DNA from: Aminobacter aminovorans
GTDB lineage: Bacteria > Pseudomonadota > Alphaproteobacteria > Rhizobiales > Rhizobiaceae
Length of the DNA: 64,000 nt
Reading direction: 5' to 3'
Assembly: GCF_900445235.1 (NCBI RefSeq)
Contig: NZ_UFSM01000001.1
Coordinates: 2,061,501 to 2,125,500 of the forward strand
This document shows positions 9,257 to 18,450 of this stretch, piece by piece. Below the pieces are notes generated by a model. It saw nothing but the letters and a program-made list of their open reading frames with translations. It had not been told where the DNA came from and ran no database searches. The position numbers and the translations under genes are program-made. Every line of letters starts with the position of its first letter. Within the stretch, counting starts at the first letter, position 1.

Positions 9257-9293
9257 CTGTCGTGGCTACAGCAGCGACGGGTTGCTGACAATC

Positions 9294-9347
9294 GCTAAAG
9301 CGTCATGCCGGGCGCTAAAGCGTCATGCGGGGGCTAAAGCGTCATGC
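9294..9347. repeat. Three tandem copies of a 15-base sequence
   Basis: GCTAAAGCGTCATGC occurs at 9294-9308, 9314-9328 and 9333-9347, at 20- and 19-base spacing. The third copy contains the stop codon of the MFS gene, so the array looks like local duplication of that gene's end plus the next few bases. No hairpin with a U-run is evident here. Confidence 0.8.
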
Positions 9348-10508
9348 CGGCTGCTGAATTGCGTCACGCCGGTCGAGCGCGAAGGAAATGAGCGCGACGC
9401 CGAAGGCAGACAGTGCGATGGCCGCGCCGACGAAGGGCAGGTCGGCATAGCTCACGCCCATCGAAATCGCCGCACCACCGGCCCAGGCGCCGGCGGCGTT
9501 GCCGGCGTTGAAGGCGCCCTGGTTGAGGGTGGCCGCGAGGTTCGGTGCCTCCGAAGCGGTTTCGACGACGCGCATCTGCATCGGTGGCACGATGACGAAG
9601 GTGATAACGCCCCACATGAAGACGAGCAGGATCGCGGCGGGCGCCGAAGAGCTGAGTTCGGCGAAGGCGACGTGGATCGCCGCCATCACCACCAGCGCGC
9701 CGATGGCTGTGGGCATCAGCTTCCAGTCGGCCAGCTTGCCGCCGATGATGTTGCCGATCGTCATGCCACCGCCGAACAGCAACAACACCCAGGTGACCGA
9801 TTCAACAGAGAGGCCGCTGACGTCGGTCAGGATCGGCTTGATGTAGGTGAAGACCGCAAACAGGCTGCCCGAGGCGAGCGCCGAGATGATCATGGCGAGC
9901 CACACCTGGAGCTTGCCCAGCACCTTGACCTCGCCGGCGACGCCACCCTTGCCGGGAGGGGCGACGCCCGCAGGGACCAGCCAGGCGATGGCCGCCACCG
10001 AGAGCAGGCCGATGACGACGACGGCAAAGAAGGTTGCGCGCCAGCCATAGGCTTCGCCGAGTGCCGTGCCGCCGGGGACGCCGAGAATGTTGGCGAGCGT
10101 CAGGCCGGCAAACATCAGGGCAATCGCGCTGGCGCGCTTGTTGGCAGGAACGAGGCTCGCCGCCACCACCGAGCCGATGCCGAAGAAGGCGCCGTGACCA
10201 AAGGCGGTGATGACGCGGGCGATCATCAGCGTCCAGTAGGTGGGGGCGATGGCGCAGAGCAGGTTGCCGAGGACGAACATCATGGCGAGCCCGATCAGCA
10301 CCGGTTTGCGCGGCAGTTTCGCCGTGCCCACCGCGATGATGGGTGCGCCGATGACGACGCCTAGCGCATAGCCGGTGACCAGAAGACCTGCGGCGGGGAT
10401 CGACACGCCGAGGTCGGCGGCGACCTCAGGCAACAGGCCCATGATCACGAATTCGGTGGTGCCGATGCAAAAAGATGCAACGGCCAGAGCGAGGATCGGC
10501 AAGGGCAT
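9342..10508 (-). CDS. MFS transporter, DHA1 (AraJ-like) family
   Basis: 388 aa, about twelve membrane helices, the normal size for a drug:H+ antiporter-1 member. It starts MPLPILALAVASFCIGTTEF, the typical first helix of the AraJ/YdhP/chloramphenicol-exporter group (the GTTEF motif). A conserved loop reads GTAKLPRKPVLI between helices 2 and 3. Such proteins export sugars or drugs; the substrate cannot be read from sequence. The LysR gene follows upstream on the same strand with about 130 bases between, and no operon partner is obvious. Confidence 0.88.
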   Translation of the reverse strand: MPLPILALAVASFCIGTTEFVIMGLLPEVAADLGVSIPAAGLLVTGYALGVVIGAPIIAVGTAKLPRKPVLIGLAMMFVLGNLLCAIAPTYWTLMIARVITAFGHGAFFGIGSVVAASLVPANKRASAIALMFAGLTLANILGVPGGTALGEAYGWRATFFAVVVIGLLSVAAIAWLVPAGVAPPGKGGVAGEVKVLGKLQVWLAMIISALASGSLFAVFTYIKPILTDVSGLSVESVTWVLLLFGGGMTIGNIIGGKLADWKLMPTAIGALVVMAAIHVAFAELSSSAPAAILLVFMWGVITFVIVPPMQMRVVETASEAPNLAATLNQGAFNAGNAAGAWAGGAAISMGVSYADLPFVGAAIALSAFGVALISFALDRRDAIQQPA

Positions 10509-10641
10509 GGGCGGACTCGGGGGAACTGAAACGATTTAGGCCTACAATTTCCTCATGTCCGTCGCGGCACAAGCGACGTTGTCGCATTGCAGCAATGCAT
10601 CCGGCGCATGGCAGACATACGCAAGGCGCAAGCTACGACGA

Positions 10642-11499
10642 TCAGGTTTGCTGGGTGAGGTCGCGTCGGAGAAATTCGTAGAGCCGGTCGACTGCCGAAT
10701 TGGCGGCTTGCGGGTTGCGCAATATGCCGATTTCCATCTCGGGCAGCGGCGGCAGGCCCTCGTTTTCGCCAATGACGCGCAGGCCGGGGGGCACGCTGCG
10801 CTGGGCGAGCCCGGCCACGGCGAGACCCGCCTGAACCACGGCGATCAGACCTAGCAGGCTGGCGCTGGAATAGGTGCAGCGGAACGATCGGTCGGCGGCA
10901 CCCAGCACCTGCAGCACGCTCTTTCGCGCGACGCAACCGGGCTCGAACAGCGCAACAGGCAGCGGATCGATCTCCCAGGCGACATGGTTGGGCGAGGCGA
11001 CCCAGACCAGGCGCTCGCGCTGCAGCACCTCGATCGCCTGCTCCGGACCACGGGTGATGATGGCGAGGTCCAGCTTGCCGTCGGCGAAGGTCTTTACCAG
11101 CGATGTCGATTGTTCGCAGATCAACTCCACCGTCACCAGCGGGTGGGCGGCGGCGAAGCGCGACAGCACCGTCGGCAGCAGGAAAGCAGCATAGTCGTCC
11201 GGCACGCCGAGGCGTACGCTGCCGGCTTCCTCGGGCCGGGTAACGCTGGCCCAGGCTTCGTCGGACAGTTTCAGCAGCCGCCTGGAGTAGACCAGAAGCT
11301 CCTCGCCGATGGCGTTGGGCAGCACCGCGCGGGGGCCGCGCACCAGAAGTTTCTTGCCGACCGACTGTTCCAACCGCTGCATCTGCATGCTGATGGCCGA
11401 CTGGCTGCGCCCGACCCGCGCCGCGGCATGGGAGAAGCTGCCGCTGTCGGCAACGGCGACGAAGGTCCTGAGCAGGTCGAGGTCGAGCGGCATCGCCAT
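10642..11499 (-). CDS. LysR-family transcriptional regulator
   Basis: 285 aa. The N-terminal winged helix runs from LDLLRTFVAVADSGSFSHAA through GRSQSAISMQMQRLEQSVG, a canonical LysR DNA-binding domain. The rest is the periplasmic-binding-like effector domain. Two starts six bases apart (11499 and 11493) are possible; neither has a strong ribosome site. It is transcribed divergently from the EamA permease gene across about 100 bases containing a 7-base dyad, the normal arrangement for a LysR regulator and its target. Confidence 0.9.
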   Translation of the reverse strand: MAMPLDLDLLRTFVAVADSGSFSHAAARVGRSQSAISMQMQRLEQSVGKKLLVRGPRAVLPNAIGEELLVYSRRLLKLSDEAWASVTRPEEAGSVRLGVPDDYAAFLLPTVLSRFAAAHPLVTVELICEQSTSLVKTFADGKLDLAIITRGPEQAIEVLQRERLVWVASPNHVAWEIDPLPVALFEPGCVARKSVLQVLGAADRSFRCTYSSASLLGLIAVVQAGLAVAGLAQRSVPPGLRVIGENEGLPPLPEMEIGILRNPQAANSAVDRLYEFLRRDLTQQT

Positions 11500-11515
11500 G
11501 GCGCTATCAGCATTT

Positions 11516-11541
11516 CGAATAGGGTTCGCCAAATCTATTCG
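11516..11541. promoter_or_regulatory. Dyad between divergent LysR and EamA genes
   Basis: CGAATAG (11516-11522) and its reverse complement CTATTCG (11535-11541) are separated by 12 bases in the divergent intergenic region. The spacing suits a LysR dimer site controlling both genes. This is inferred from position and symmetry only. Confidence 0.5.
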
Positions 11542-11596
11542 TTTGAATGAATTCGTCAATCTGGGCTTGCTTGGCCATCGCCACCGGACGACGCTC

Positions 11597-12514
11597 ATGA
11601 CCAACGCTTCCCGATTTCCCGCCCTGAACCTCGCAATCGCCATGGCGATTGCTGGCACTGTCGGCGCCTTCGTCACAGAAGCAGGCGTCGACCCTGTCAC
11701 AACGGTGTTCTGGCGCTGCCTGTTCGGCTCGATGTTCCTCGGCGCCTGGTGCCTTGTACGCGGCTATCTTCCCGACCGGTCGTTGTCGCGGGGCCGTCTG
11801 GCACGCGCGGCACTTTGCGGCGTCTGCATGGTGCTGAGCTGGACGGCCTTCTTCGCCGGTTTCGCCAAGACCTCGATTGCGGTGATGACCATCGTCTATC
11901 ACATCCAGCCGTTCTTCGTGGTGCTGATCGGCGTTCTGTTCCTCAAGGAGCGCGTTACCAAAGACCAGATCGCCTGGATGGCCGCTGCCTTTTTTGGCGT
12001 CGTGCTGGCCAGCGGCCTCGTCGTCTCCGACAATCCGGTCACGACCACCTGGATGATCGGCATCGCCATGGCGCTCGGCGGCGCCTCCCTCTACGCAGTG
12101 GTGACGATCCTGGCCAAGGGCCTGGGCGAGCAACGGCCCGAGGTCACGGTGCTATGCCAGACGGCGGTCGGCGTGGCCATGCTGGCACCATTCGCCAACT
12201 TTTCCGATCCAATTGCGTTGACGTCCTGGGGCTGGCTGGTCGGCATCGGCGTTTTGCACACAGGCATCGCCTATGTGATGATGTTCTCGTCCTATCCGAG
12301 GCTGACGACGCCTGTCATCGGCGTGCTCACCTTCATCTACCCCGTCGTCGCCATCATCATCGACTGGACGGTCTACGGCCACCCGATCGGCATCGCCCAG
12401 GGCATTGGCATGGTCCTGATTGCAATCGCCACACTCGGCGTACGGCTTGGCTGGCGCGTTTCCGTTCGTCGGACGGGCACAGCCTTGGCCGCCAGAAATG
12501 AAAGGGGCGCCTGA
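11597..12514 (+). CDS. EamA-type (DMT superfamily) permease
   Basis: 305 aa from the ATG at 11597 (MTNASRFPALNLA), about ten membrane helices in two EamA repeats. The first repeat ends near VLFLKERVTKDQ and the second near WTVYGHPIGIAQ, both family landmarks. EamA proteins mostly export amino acids or other metabolites. Its expression is probably set by the divergent LysR regulator. The frame upstream of 11597 runs antisense through the LysR gene and is not coding. Confidence 0.88.
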   Translation: MTNASRFPALNLAIAMAIAGTVGAFVTEAGVDPVTTVFWRCLFGSMFLGAWCLVRGYLPDRSLSRGRLARAALCGVCMVLSWTAFFAGFAKTSIAVMTIVYHIQPFFVVLIGVLFLKERVTKDQIAWMAAAFFGVVLASGLVVSDNPVTTTWMIGIAMALGGASLYAVVTILAKGLGEQRPEVTVLCQTAVGVAMLAPFANFSDPIALTSWGWLVGIGVLHTGIAYVMMFSSYPRLTTPVIGVLTFIYPVVAIIIDWTVYGHPIGIAQGIGMVLIAIATLGVRLGWRVSVRRTGTALAARNERGA

Positions 12515-12524
12515 GGCGCCCCTT
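12504..12524 (+). terminator. Hairpin overlapping the EamA stop codon
   Basis: GGGGCGCC (12504-12511) and GGCGCCCC (12515-12522) flank the TGA stop as the loop, giving an 8-bp stem. The flanks are AAA and TT only, so the U-run is poor. It lies between convergent genes and could end both transcripts. Confidence 0.55.
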
Positions 12525-12545
12525 CCGATATCGATGACTTGAGAC

Positions 12546-14978
12546 CTAGTTCTGCTTCGGCAGCCTGTAGGCGACGATGTAGTCGCCGCGGTCGGGCGAC
12601 TGGCGCGCCCCGCCGGCGGAGATGACGACAAGCTGCGCTCCGCTTTCGGGCGAGACGAAGGTCATCGGCGTGGCCTGTGCGCCGACCGGCAGGCGGCCTT
12701 TCCACAGTTCCTTGCCGGTCTCGACGTCGAGCGCACGCAGATAGTAGTCCTGCGTGCCGGCGTAGAAGACGACGCCGCCGGAAGTGGCGATCGGGCCACC
12801 CAGCGTTGGCATGCCGATCGGGATCTGCAGGCCGGTCTTCATGCCGAGTGGGCCGGTGTCCTCCAGTGTGCCGGCCGGAACCTGCCAGACGATCTGGCGC
12901 GTCTTAAGGTCGATGCCGGTGAAGGTACCGTAGGGCGGCTGGTGGCAGGGAACGCCGAGCGGCGACATGAAGCCGTTCTTCATGGCGCCATAAGGCGTGC
13001 CTTTCTGCTGTGACAGGCCGTCATGGGCTGCCGAGCCGCCATAGTTGTCGGTCTCCTCGCGCGGCATCAACTGCGCAAACTGCGGCATGCGGATATCGTT
13101 GACGATCAGAAGGCCACGGGCCTCGTCGATCGCCGCACTGCCCCAGTTCATGCCGCCGTAATAGCCGGGATAGATGATCGAGCGGGTCAGGCCGGGAGGC
13201 GTGAATTCACCCTCGTAGCGCATCTTCTTGAACTCGATGCGGCAGTAGAGCTGGTCGTAGGGCGTTGCACCCCACATCTTGGCCTCGGTGAACGGCTCTG
13301 CACCGATCGCCGGCATGCCGACCGAATAGGGCTGCGTCGGCGACAGGAAGTCCTCCGGCACGCCGCCGGCCTGCGGCACCGGGCGCTCCTCGACCTCGGC
13401 GATCGGCTTGCCGTCGCGGCGGTCGAGCATGAAGATCTGCCCGCGTTTGGTGATCTGGATCAGCGCCGGAACGGTGCCGCCCTTGCCATCGGGCACGTCG
13501 AAGAGCGCCGGCTGGGCGGGAACGTCGTAGTCCCAGATGTCGTGATGCACGGTCTGGAATTTCCAGCGCTCACGGCCGGTTGCGATGTCGAGGGCGACGA
13601 CCGAGGCGGTGTAGTCCTCGGCGGCCTTCGAGCGATGTGCACCGAAGAAGTCGGGCGTGGCGTTGCCGGTCGGCAGGTAGACCAGGCCAAGCGCCTCGTC
13701 ATAGGCCGGCGTCGACCAGACGTTGGGCGTGCCGCGTGTGTAGCTTTCGCCTTCCGGCGGCAGCTTGGTGATGGCAGGATTGCCGAGATCCCAGGCCCAG
13801 ACCAGTTCGCCGGTGCGGGCCGAAAAAGCGCGCACGGCGCCCGAGGGCTCGCCCGTCTCGACATTGTCCCAAACCCAGCCGCCGACCATGATCAGGTCAC
13901 GCGCCACGGTGGGGGCCGAGGTCTGGAAGTAGAAGCCGTCCTTGATCTCGCCCATGCCGCTCTTGAGATCGACGATGCCGCCATTGCCGAAATCCTGGCA
14001 CAGCTCGCCGGTCTTGGCGTCGAGCTGGATCAGGCGGGCGTCGATGGTGGTCATGACGATACGGGCAGCACAGACATTGGGCGCAGCGTCCGGCATGTCG
14101 GGCGTCGGGGCAATGACGCTCTCCGGCGCCAGCGGATCGGCGGGGGCTGCGTTGGCCTCGACCGGCGCCGCAGTCGGCTCATAGTAGCTGACGCCCCGGC
14201 AGCGCTGCCACAGCGGCGACTTGGCCTTGGGGTCGAATTTCCACTTCACTTCGCCCGTATCCGGGTTCAGCGCATGGACGATGTTGTTGGGCGAGCAGGT
14301 GTAGAGCGTATCGTTGACAAAAAGCGGGGTGCTCTGGTCCTGCGCGGTGCCCGCGGGGACATCACCCGATTGGAAGGTCCATGCGACCTCAAGCTTGTCG
14401 ACGTTGTCGCGGTTGATCTGGTCGATCGGCGCGTAGCGCGTGCCTGCCGGCGTGCGGCCGTAGTGGCGCCAGTCGGTGGCGCTCGCGGCTGCCGGAGGAA
14501 CGGTCGGCTTGGGCTCGGTCGAGGCGAGCGTATTGCTGATGACGCCATGCGGGGTGAAGCCGTAGAAGGCGGTCGCCGCAAGTGCCGCGACAAGCAGGCC
14601 GGCAAGCGCGAACGGCGCCCGTTTGCCGGTGCTCGTCGGGAAGAGCGGGGCGAGCAGAAGCGCCGGGATGGCGATGACGGCAGGTGCTACGAGGCGCGGG
14701 ATCAAAGGCCAGAATTCGAGGCCGGATTCCCACAGCGCCCAGGCAATCGTTGCCAAAAACACCACGCCGTAGAGCCAGAGGCCCGCCTTGCGGCGCATGA
14801 CGTAGAGAATGCCGGAGGCGATGACGCCGAGACCGGCGAGCGCGTAATACCAGGACCCGCCCAGGCCAATCAGCTGGACGCCGCCATAGACGAGCGGTGC
14901 CCCGATGATGACCATGAGCAGGCCGAAAAGAACCAGAAGCCAGCCGCCGCTGCCTCTGGGTGTCTGTTGTTCTGCCAT
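12546..14978 (-). CDS. gcd: Membrane-bound PQQ-dependent glucose/quinate-type dehydrogenase
   Basis: About 810 aa, the usual size of membrane glucose dehydrogenase. The first ~140 residues form about five membrane helices (from WLLVLFGLLMVIIGAPLVYG). The remainder is a PQQ eight-bladed propeller with repeated W-motifs (GELVWAWDLGNP, GRERWKFQT, GKELWKGRLP) and the NWGSAAIDEA region. The enzyme oxidises aldoses such as glucose in the periplasm and passes electrons to ubiquinone; quinate/shikimate dehydrogenases share the architecture. The ATG at 14978 fits the family N-terminus (MAEQQTPRG); an upstream ATG at 15047 is less likely. Divergent from a MarR regulator. Confidence 0.92.
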   Translation of the reverse strand: MAEQQTPRGSGGWLLVLFGLLMVIIGAPLVYGGVQLIGLGGSWYYALAGLGVIASGILYVMRRKAGLWLYGVVFLATIAWALWESGLEFWPLIPRLVAPAVIAIPALLLAPLFPTSTGKRAPFALAGLLVAALAATAFYGFTPHGVISNTLASTEPKPTVPPAAASATDWRHYGRTPAGTRYAPIDQINRDNVDKLEVAWTFQSGDVPAGTAQDQSTPLFVNDTLYTCSPNNIVHALNPDTGEVKWKFDPKAKSPLWQRCRGVSYYEPTAAPVEANAAPADPLAPESVIAPTPDMPDAAPNVCAARIVMTTIDARLIQLDAKTGELCQDFGNGGIVDLKSGMGEIKDGFYFQTSAPTVARDLIMVGGWVWDNVETGEPSGAVRAFSARTGELVWAWDLGNPAITKLPPEGESYTRGTPNVWSTPAYDEALGLVYLPTGNATPDFFGAHRSKAAEDYTASVVALDIATGRERWKFQTVHHDIWDYDVPAQPALFDVPDGKGGTVPALIQITKRGQIFMLDRRDGKPIAEVEERPVPQAGGVPEDFLSPTQPYSVGMPAIGAEPFTEAKMWGATPYDQLYCRIEFKKMRYEGEFTPPGLTRSIIYPGYYGGMNWGSAAIDEARGLLIVNDIRMPQFAQLMPREETDNYGGSAAHDGLSQQKGTPYGAMKNGFMSPLGVPCHQPPYGTFTGIDLKTRQIVWQVPAGTLEDTGPLGMKTGLQIPIGMPTLGGPIATSGGVVFYAGTQDYYLRALDVETGKELWKGRLPVGAQATPMTFVSPESGAQLVVISAGGARQSPDRGDYIVAYRLPKQN

Positions 14979-15134
14979 GTCGATGTCTCGCGAAGATTGA
15001 ACCGAAAACCAGCCGCCCGGGCGGGCGGCGTCGGACGCGATCGTCATGCCGGCGCTTTACGGAGATCTCCTCGCCTCTATCTCCGCACAGACGTCGCGGC
15101 CGGGCTTCGGCCGAGAATCTGATCGCATCCTAAT

Positions 15135-15150
15135 AGATAATATGTTATCT
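15135..15150. promoter_or_regulatory. Palindrome before the MarR gene, probable operator
   Basis: AGATAA (15135-15140) and TTATCT (15145-15150) form a 6-bp dyad with a 4-base centre in an AT-rich stretch. It ends only 7 bases before the MarR start codon. MarR proteins bind such A/T-rich palindromes, so autorepression is likely; control of the divergent dehydrogenase is possible. Confidence 0.6.
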
Positions 15151-15157
15151 TTCTCGA

Positions 15158-15610
15158 ATGTCCAATGACGCTTCCGATCGCGCCGGTTTCGGCAGGAGCC
15201 TGCTCTCCGTGGCGCGGCTTTGGCGCCATGCCGCGGATCGCGCGCTTGACGATTGTGGCCTGTCGCATGCCACCGCCATGCCGTTGCTGACGCTGTCGCG
15301 GCTGGGTGACAACATCCGGCAGGGCGTGATCGCCGACCATCTTGGTTTCGAGGGTCCGTCGCTGGTGCGCATCGTCGATCTGCTTGCAGCCGACGGCCTG
15401 ATCACGCGCAGCGGCGACCCCGGCGACCGCCGCGCCAAGATTCTGTCGCTGACCGATGCCGGCCGCAGCCGGGTCGAGGAGATCGAGCGGATCCTCGAAC
15501 GCCTGCGCACCGATCTTCTGGCCGCCGAGGATACAGCGGAACTGAAGACTGCACTCGGCGTGCTCACGCGTCTCGAACAACGCCTGCTTGCTGCCGCCCC
15601 CGATGGTTGA
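15158..15610 (+). CDS. MarR-family transcriptional regulator
   Basis: 150 aa, single-domain MarR. The recognition region reads GVIADHLGFEGPSLVRIVDL and the wing reads SGDPGDRRAKILSLT, with the family's DxR(R) motif. No purine-rich ribosome site is visible before the ATG because the palindrome occupies that space, so the transcript may be leaderless or very short-leadered. It is divergent from the PQQ dehydrogenase gene, a plausible target besides itself. The ligand is unknown. Confidence 0.88.
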   Translation: MSNDASDRAGFGRSLLSVARLWRHAADRALDDCGLSHATAMPLLTLSRLGDNIRQGVIADHLGFEGPSLVRIVDLLAADGLITRSGDPGDRRAKILSLTDAGRSRVEEIERILERLRTDLLAAEDTAELKTALGVLTRLEQRLLAAAPDG

Positions 15611-15797
15611 CGGCGTGGCATCGTCCGGCTGATCTGGACCGCAACCGCTGCTCGTCCGTCACGGCATGGAAACTGCCGCGATGGTCCTGACCAAACAGCC
15701 TCCACCCTTGGCCACCCACTTATCGCATTCTGCGCCATGGCCAAGACGTCTCACGCTGATAGGTTCCGGCCCTCACTCATCCAGGAGGCGAAATTCC

Positions 15798-16565
15798 ATG
15801 ACCAGCCAAATCGACAAGGCCAAAGCCTTTCATGCCCTGCATGTGAAGGGCGACCCGGTGGTTCTGTACAACATCTGGGATCCGGGTAGCGCCAACATCG
15901 TCGCCAAGGCCGGCGCCAAGGCTATTGCCACGGGCAGCTGGCCGGTTGCTGCCGCCTTCGGTTTTGCCGATGGCGAAAAGATCCCGCTCGACCTGGCGCT
16001 CTCCAACATCCGCCGTATCGTCGCCGCAGTCGACCTGCCGGTCACGATGGACCTCGAGGGCGGCTATGGCGTCGAGCCCGAAGCGGTCGCTGCAACGGTG
16101 ACGCGCGCGCTGGCCGAAGGTGTCATAGGCTTCAACTTCGAGGACCAGGTCGTCGGTGCCGGCGGTCTGCACGACATCGCCATCCAGGCGAAGCGCATCG
16201 CGGCGGCGGCCGATGCCGTCAGGGCATCCGGCATCCCGGCCTTCATCAACGCCCGCACCGACATCTTCCTGAAGGCCAAGCCCGATGAGCACAATGACGC
16301 GCTGGTCGACGCAGCGATCGAACGCGCCGTGGCCTACGCAAAGGCCGGCGCGCACGGCTTCTTCGCGCCGGGCCTTGGCAACGAGGTGCTGATCGGCAAG
16401 CTCTGCAAGGCGGTATCGCTGCCCGTCAACATCATCGCGCTCGCCCATGTGCCGCCAAAGGCAAAGCTGGCCGAGCTCGGCGTCGGTCGCATCAGCTACG
16501 GTCCGGTGCCATACCGCCAGATGGCCGAGTGGCTGGAGGAGAAGGCGCGCGCAGCCTTCGAATAG
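15798..16565 (+). CDS. Isocitrate lyase/PEP mutase superfamily protein
   Basis: 255 aa starting at the ATG after AGGAGG (15783-15788). The TIM-barrel features of the family are visible: NIWDPGSANIVAKAGAKAI, the metal-binding strand VTMDLEGGYG, FNFEDQV and INARTD. It lacks the KKCGH loop of true isocitrate lyases. Relatives include PEP mutase, oxaloacetate decarboxylase, 2-methylisocitrate lyase and many uncharacterised C-C or C-P lyases. The reaction here is not decidable. No partner gene in the same direction lies close by. Confidence 0.82.
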   Translation: MTSQIDKAKAFHALHVKGDPVVLYNIWDPGSANIVAKAGAKAIATGSWPVAAAFGFADGEKIPLDLALSNIRRIVAAVDLPVTMDLEGGYGVEPEAVAATVTRALAEGVIGFNFEDQVVGAGGLHDIAIQAKRIAAAADAVRASGIPAFINARTDIFLKAKPDEHNDALVDAAIERAVAYAKAGAHGFFAPGLGNEVLIGKLCKAVSLPVNIIALAHVPPKAKLAELGVGRISYGPVPYRQMAEWLEEKARAAFE

Positions 16566-16609
16566 GCCGAACAGCAGGAGCTCGTCCCTGTCGAGGGGGC
16601 GGGCCGATC

Positions 16610-17992
16610 CTATGCCAGCGGCTTCAGCTCGATGGCAATCGTCGGCAGAAGCTCCGATACCGTGGGGTGAATGTGGACCGCGCGCTGCAACGTCTCGATC
16701 GGCGCCTTGGCGTACATGAGGTCGAGCACCGCATGGATGGTCTCGTCGCCGCCGGTGCCGAGCACCGAAGCGCCGAGGATCTGCCTGGTGTCGGCGTCGA
16801 CTAGGATCTTCATGAAACCCTGCGTCTCGCCTTTTTCGACCGCGCGGCCGACGCGTGTCATCGGCCGGTGGCCTGCCAACACCTTGCGGCCCGACTTGCG
16901 CGCGGCGGTCTCCGTCATGCCGGCGCGGCCGAGCGGCGGGTCGACATAGAGCGCATAGGCCTCGATACGGTCGCTGACCTTGCGTGGGTCGTTATCCAGA
17001 AGGTTGGCGGCAACGATCTCGAAGTCGTTGTAGGCAGTGTGGGTGAAGGCGCCCTTGCCGTTGCAGTCGCCCATCGCCCAGATATGCGGGACATTGGTCC
17101 GCAGTTGGTCGTCGACCTCGATATAACCACGCTTGTCCATCGCTACGCCCGCCTTGTCGAGGCCGAGATCGTCGGTATTCGGCTTGCGGCCGATGGCGAG
17201 AAGCACATGCGAGCCTGTCACCGCGCGGTCGCCAGATGTGCAGTCGACGCCTACTGTCACGCCGTCAGGATGGGGCGCAAAGCTGATGCATTCGGCGTTC
17301 AGCCTGAGCCCAATGCCCTCATGCTCGAGAATGCCCTTCACTGCCTCCGAAACATCCTCGTCCTCGCGCGAGATCAGCCGCGGGCCCTTTTCCACCACGG
17401 TCACTTGCGCGCCGAAGCGTCGGAACATCTGGGCGAATTCCAGCCCGATGTAGCTGCCGCCGACGACCACGAGATGGCGGGGCAGGAAATCCACCTCCAT
17501 CATCGATGTGTTGGTGAGATAGCTGATGTCATTGACACCTGGCATGTCGGGGATGTTGGCGCGGCCGCCGACATTGATGAAGATCCGCTCGCCATGGAGC
17601 AGTTCGTTGCCGACACGCACCTCGTGCGGTCCCTCGAAGCTGGCATGGCCGCGATAGAGCGCGCAGCCTTTCATGCCGCCGATCCAGTCCTCCAGCCCGC
17701 TGCGGGAATCGACTGTTACCTTGTCCTTGCGTGCCTTGACAGCTTTCATGTCGACCGAGACGCTGCCTGTCGAAACGCCATAGTCGGCGCCGGTGCGTGC
17801 CAGATGGGCGGCATAGGCGCTTGCCACCATCGTCTTGGTCGGCTTGCAGCCGGTGTTGACGCAGGTGCCGCCGACAAGCTTGCGCTCGAGCAATGCCACT
17901 GTCTTCCCCGCCGCCGTCAGCCGCCCGGCCAGCGGTGGCCCGGCCTGGCCGCAACCGATGATGATTGCATCGAACTTTTGCGCCGTGCTCAT
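16610..17992 (-). CDS. MerA/GR-like FAD pyridine nucleotide-disulfide oxidoreductase
   Basis: 460 aa, complete class I flavoprotein disulfide reductase. The FAD motif is IIIGCGQAG, the redox-active pair is GGTCVNTGCKPTKT, an NAD(P) motif reads VVVGGSYIGLEFAQ, the second FAD motif is GDCNGKGAFTH, and the C-terminal interface has HIHPTVSE with the catalytic His. It lacks the N-terminal HMA domain and C-terminal Cys pair of mercuric reductase, so it probably reduces another disulfide or quinone-like substrate. The start overlaps the stop of the DUF4126 gene by 4 bases, so the two genes are cotranslated. Confidence 0.88.
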   Translation of the reverse strand: MSTAQKFDAIIIGCGQAGPPLAGRLTAAGKTVALLERKLVGGTCVNTGCKPTKTMVASAYAAHLARTGADYGVSTGSVSVDMKAVKARKDKVTVDSRSGLEDWIGGMKGCALYRGHASFEGPHEVRVGNELLHGERIFINVGGRANIPDMPGVNDISYLTNTSMMEVDFLPRHLVVVGGSYIGLEFAQMFRRFGAQVTVVEKGPRLISREDEDVSEAVKGILEHEGIGLRLNAECISFAPHPDGVTVGVDCTSGDRAVTGSHVLLAIGRKPNTDDLGLDKAGVAMDKRGYIEVDDQLRTNVPHIWAMGDCNGKGAFTHTAYNDFEIVAANLLDNDPRKVSDRIEAYALYVDPPLGRAGMTETAARKSGRKVLAGHRPMTRVGRAVEKGETQGFMKILVDADTRQILGASVLGTGGDETIHAVLDLMYAKAPIETLQRAVHIHPTVSELLPTIAIELKPLA

Positions 17993-18450
17993 GCAACCAT
18001 GCTCACGATCCAGAGTGCTGCGAGGATCGCCACCGCATCCTCGATCAACGCTGCAGGCAGGTCCTTGCCGAACGATTTTGCGAGGCTTCCCCGCGCGGCC
18101 GCTCCCCCGAGCGTGCCGAGGATCGCGCCGATGATCCCCGCAGCCAGCCCGCCAACGACGATGCCGCCAGCGGTGCCGATGACGGCGCCGGTCAGCGCGC
18201 CCATGACGATGCGGGTGCCGAACTGGACCGGCACCTTGCGGCTCGGTGTCGACGGCAACTGATCGGTGACCAATTCGACGATGGCCAGCACGGTGAATAT
18301 GGCGACCGCTATCCAGTGGCCCATGAAGCCGGCCCAGGTGCCGGCCAACGGCAGCCAGCCGAGCCAGGCGCCCCAGGCGACTGCCGCCGGCGCGGTCATG
18401 GCCCTGAGGCCGGCAACAATACCGATGAGAAGCGCGAGCAGGTAGATCAT
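17989..18450 (-). CDS. DUF4126-like small membrane protein
   Basis: 153 aa from the ATG at 18450, which follows GGGGGAC; the frame upstream is not similar to the family. Several hydrophobic stretches (LLALLIGIVAGLRAMTAPAA, WIAVAIFTVLAIVELV, Gly-rich VIGTAGGIVVGGLAAGIIGA) suggest four membrane helices. The pattern LRAMTAPA near the N-terminus and TDQLPSTPSRK after helix 2 match what I recall of DUF4126. Function unknown. It is translationally coupled to the flavoprotein disulfide reductase downstream, which may act on the same stress or substrate. Confidence 0.72.
   Translation of the reverse strand: MIYLLALLIGIVAGLRAMTAPAAVAWGAWLGWLPLAGTWAGFMGHWIAVAIFTVLAIVELVTDQLPSTPSRKVPVQFGTRIVMGALTGAVIGTAGGIVVGGLAAGIIGAILGTLGGAAARGSLAKSFGKDLPAALIEDAVAILAALWIVSMVA

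Noticed and set aside
16610..17992. Mercuric reductase
   Set aside because: It lacks the N-terminal mercury-binding domain and the C-terminal Cys pair, and no mer genes are near.
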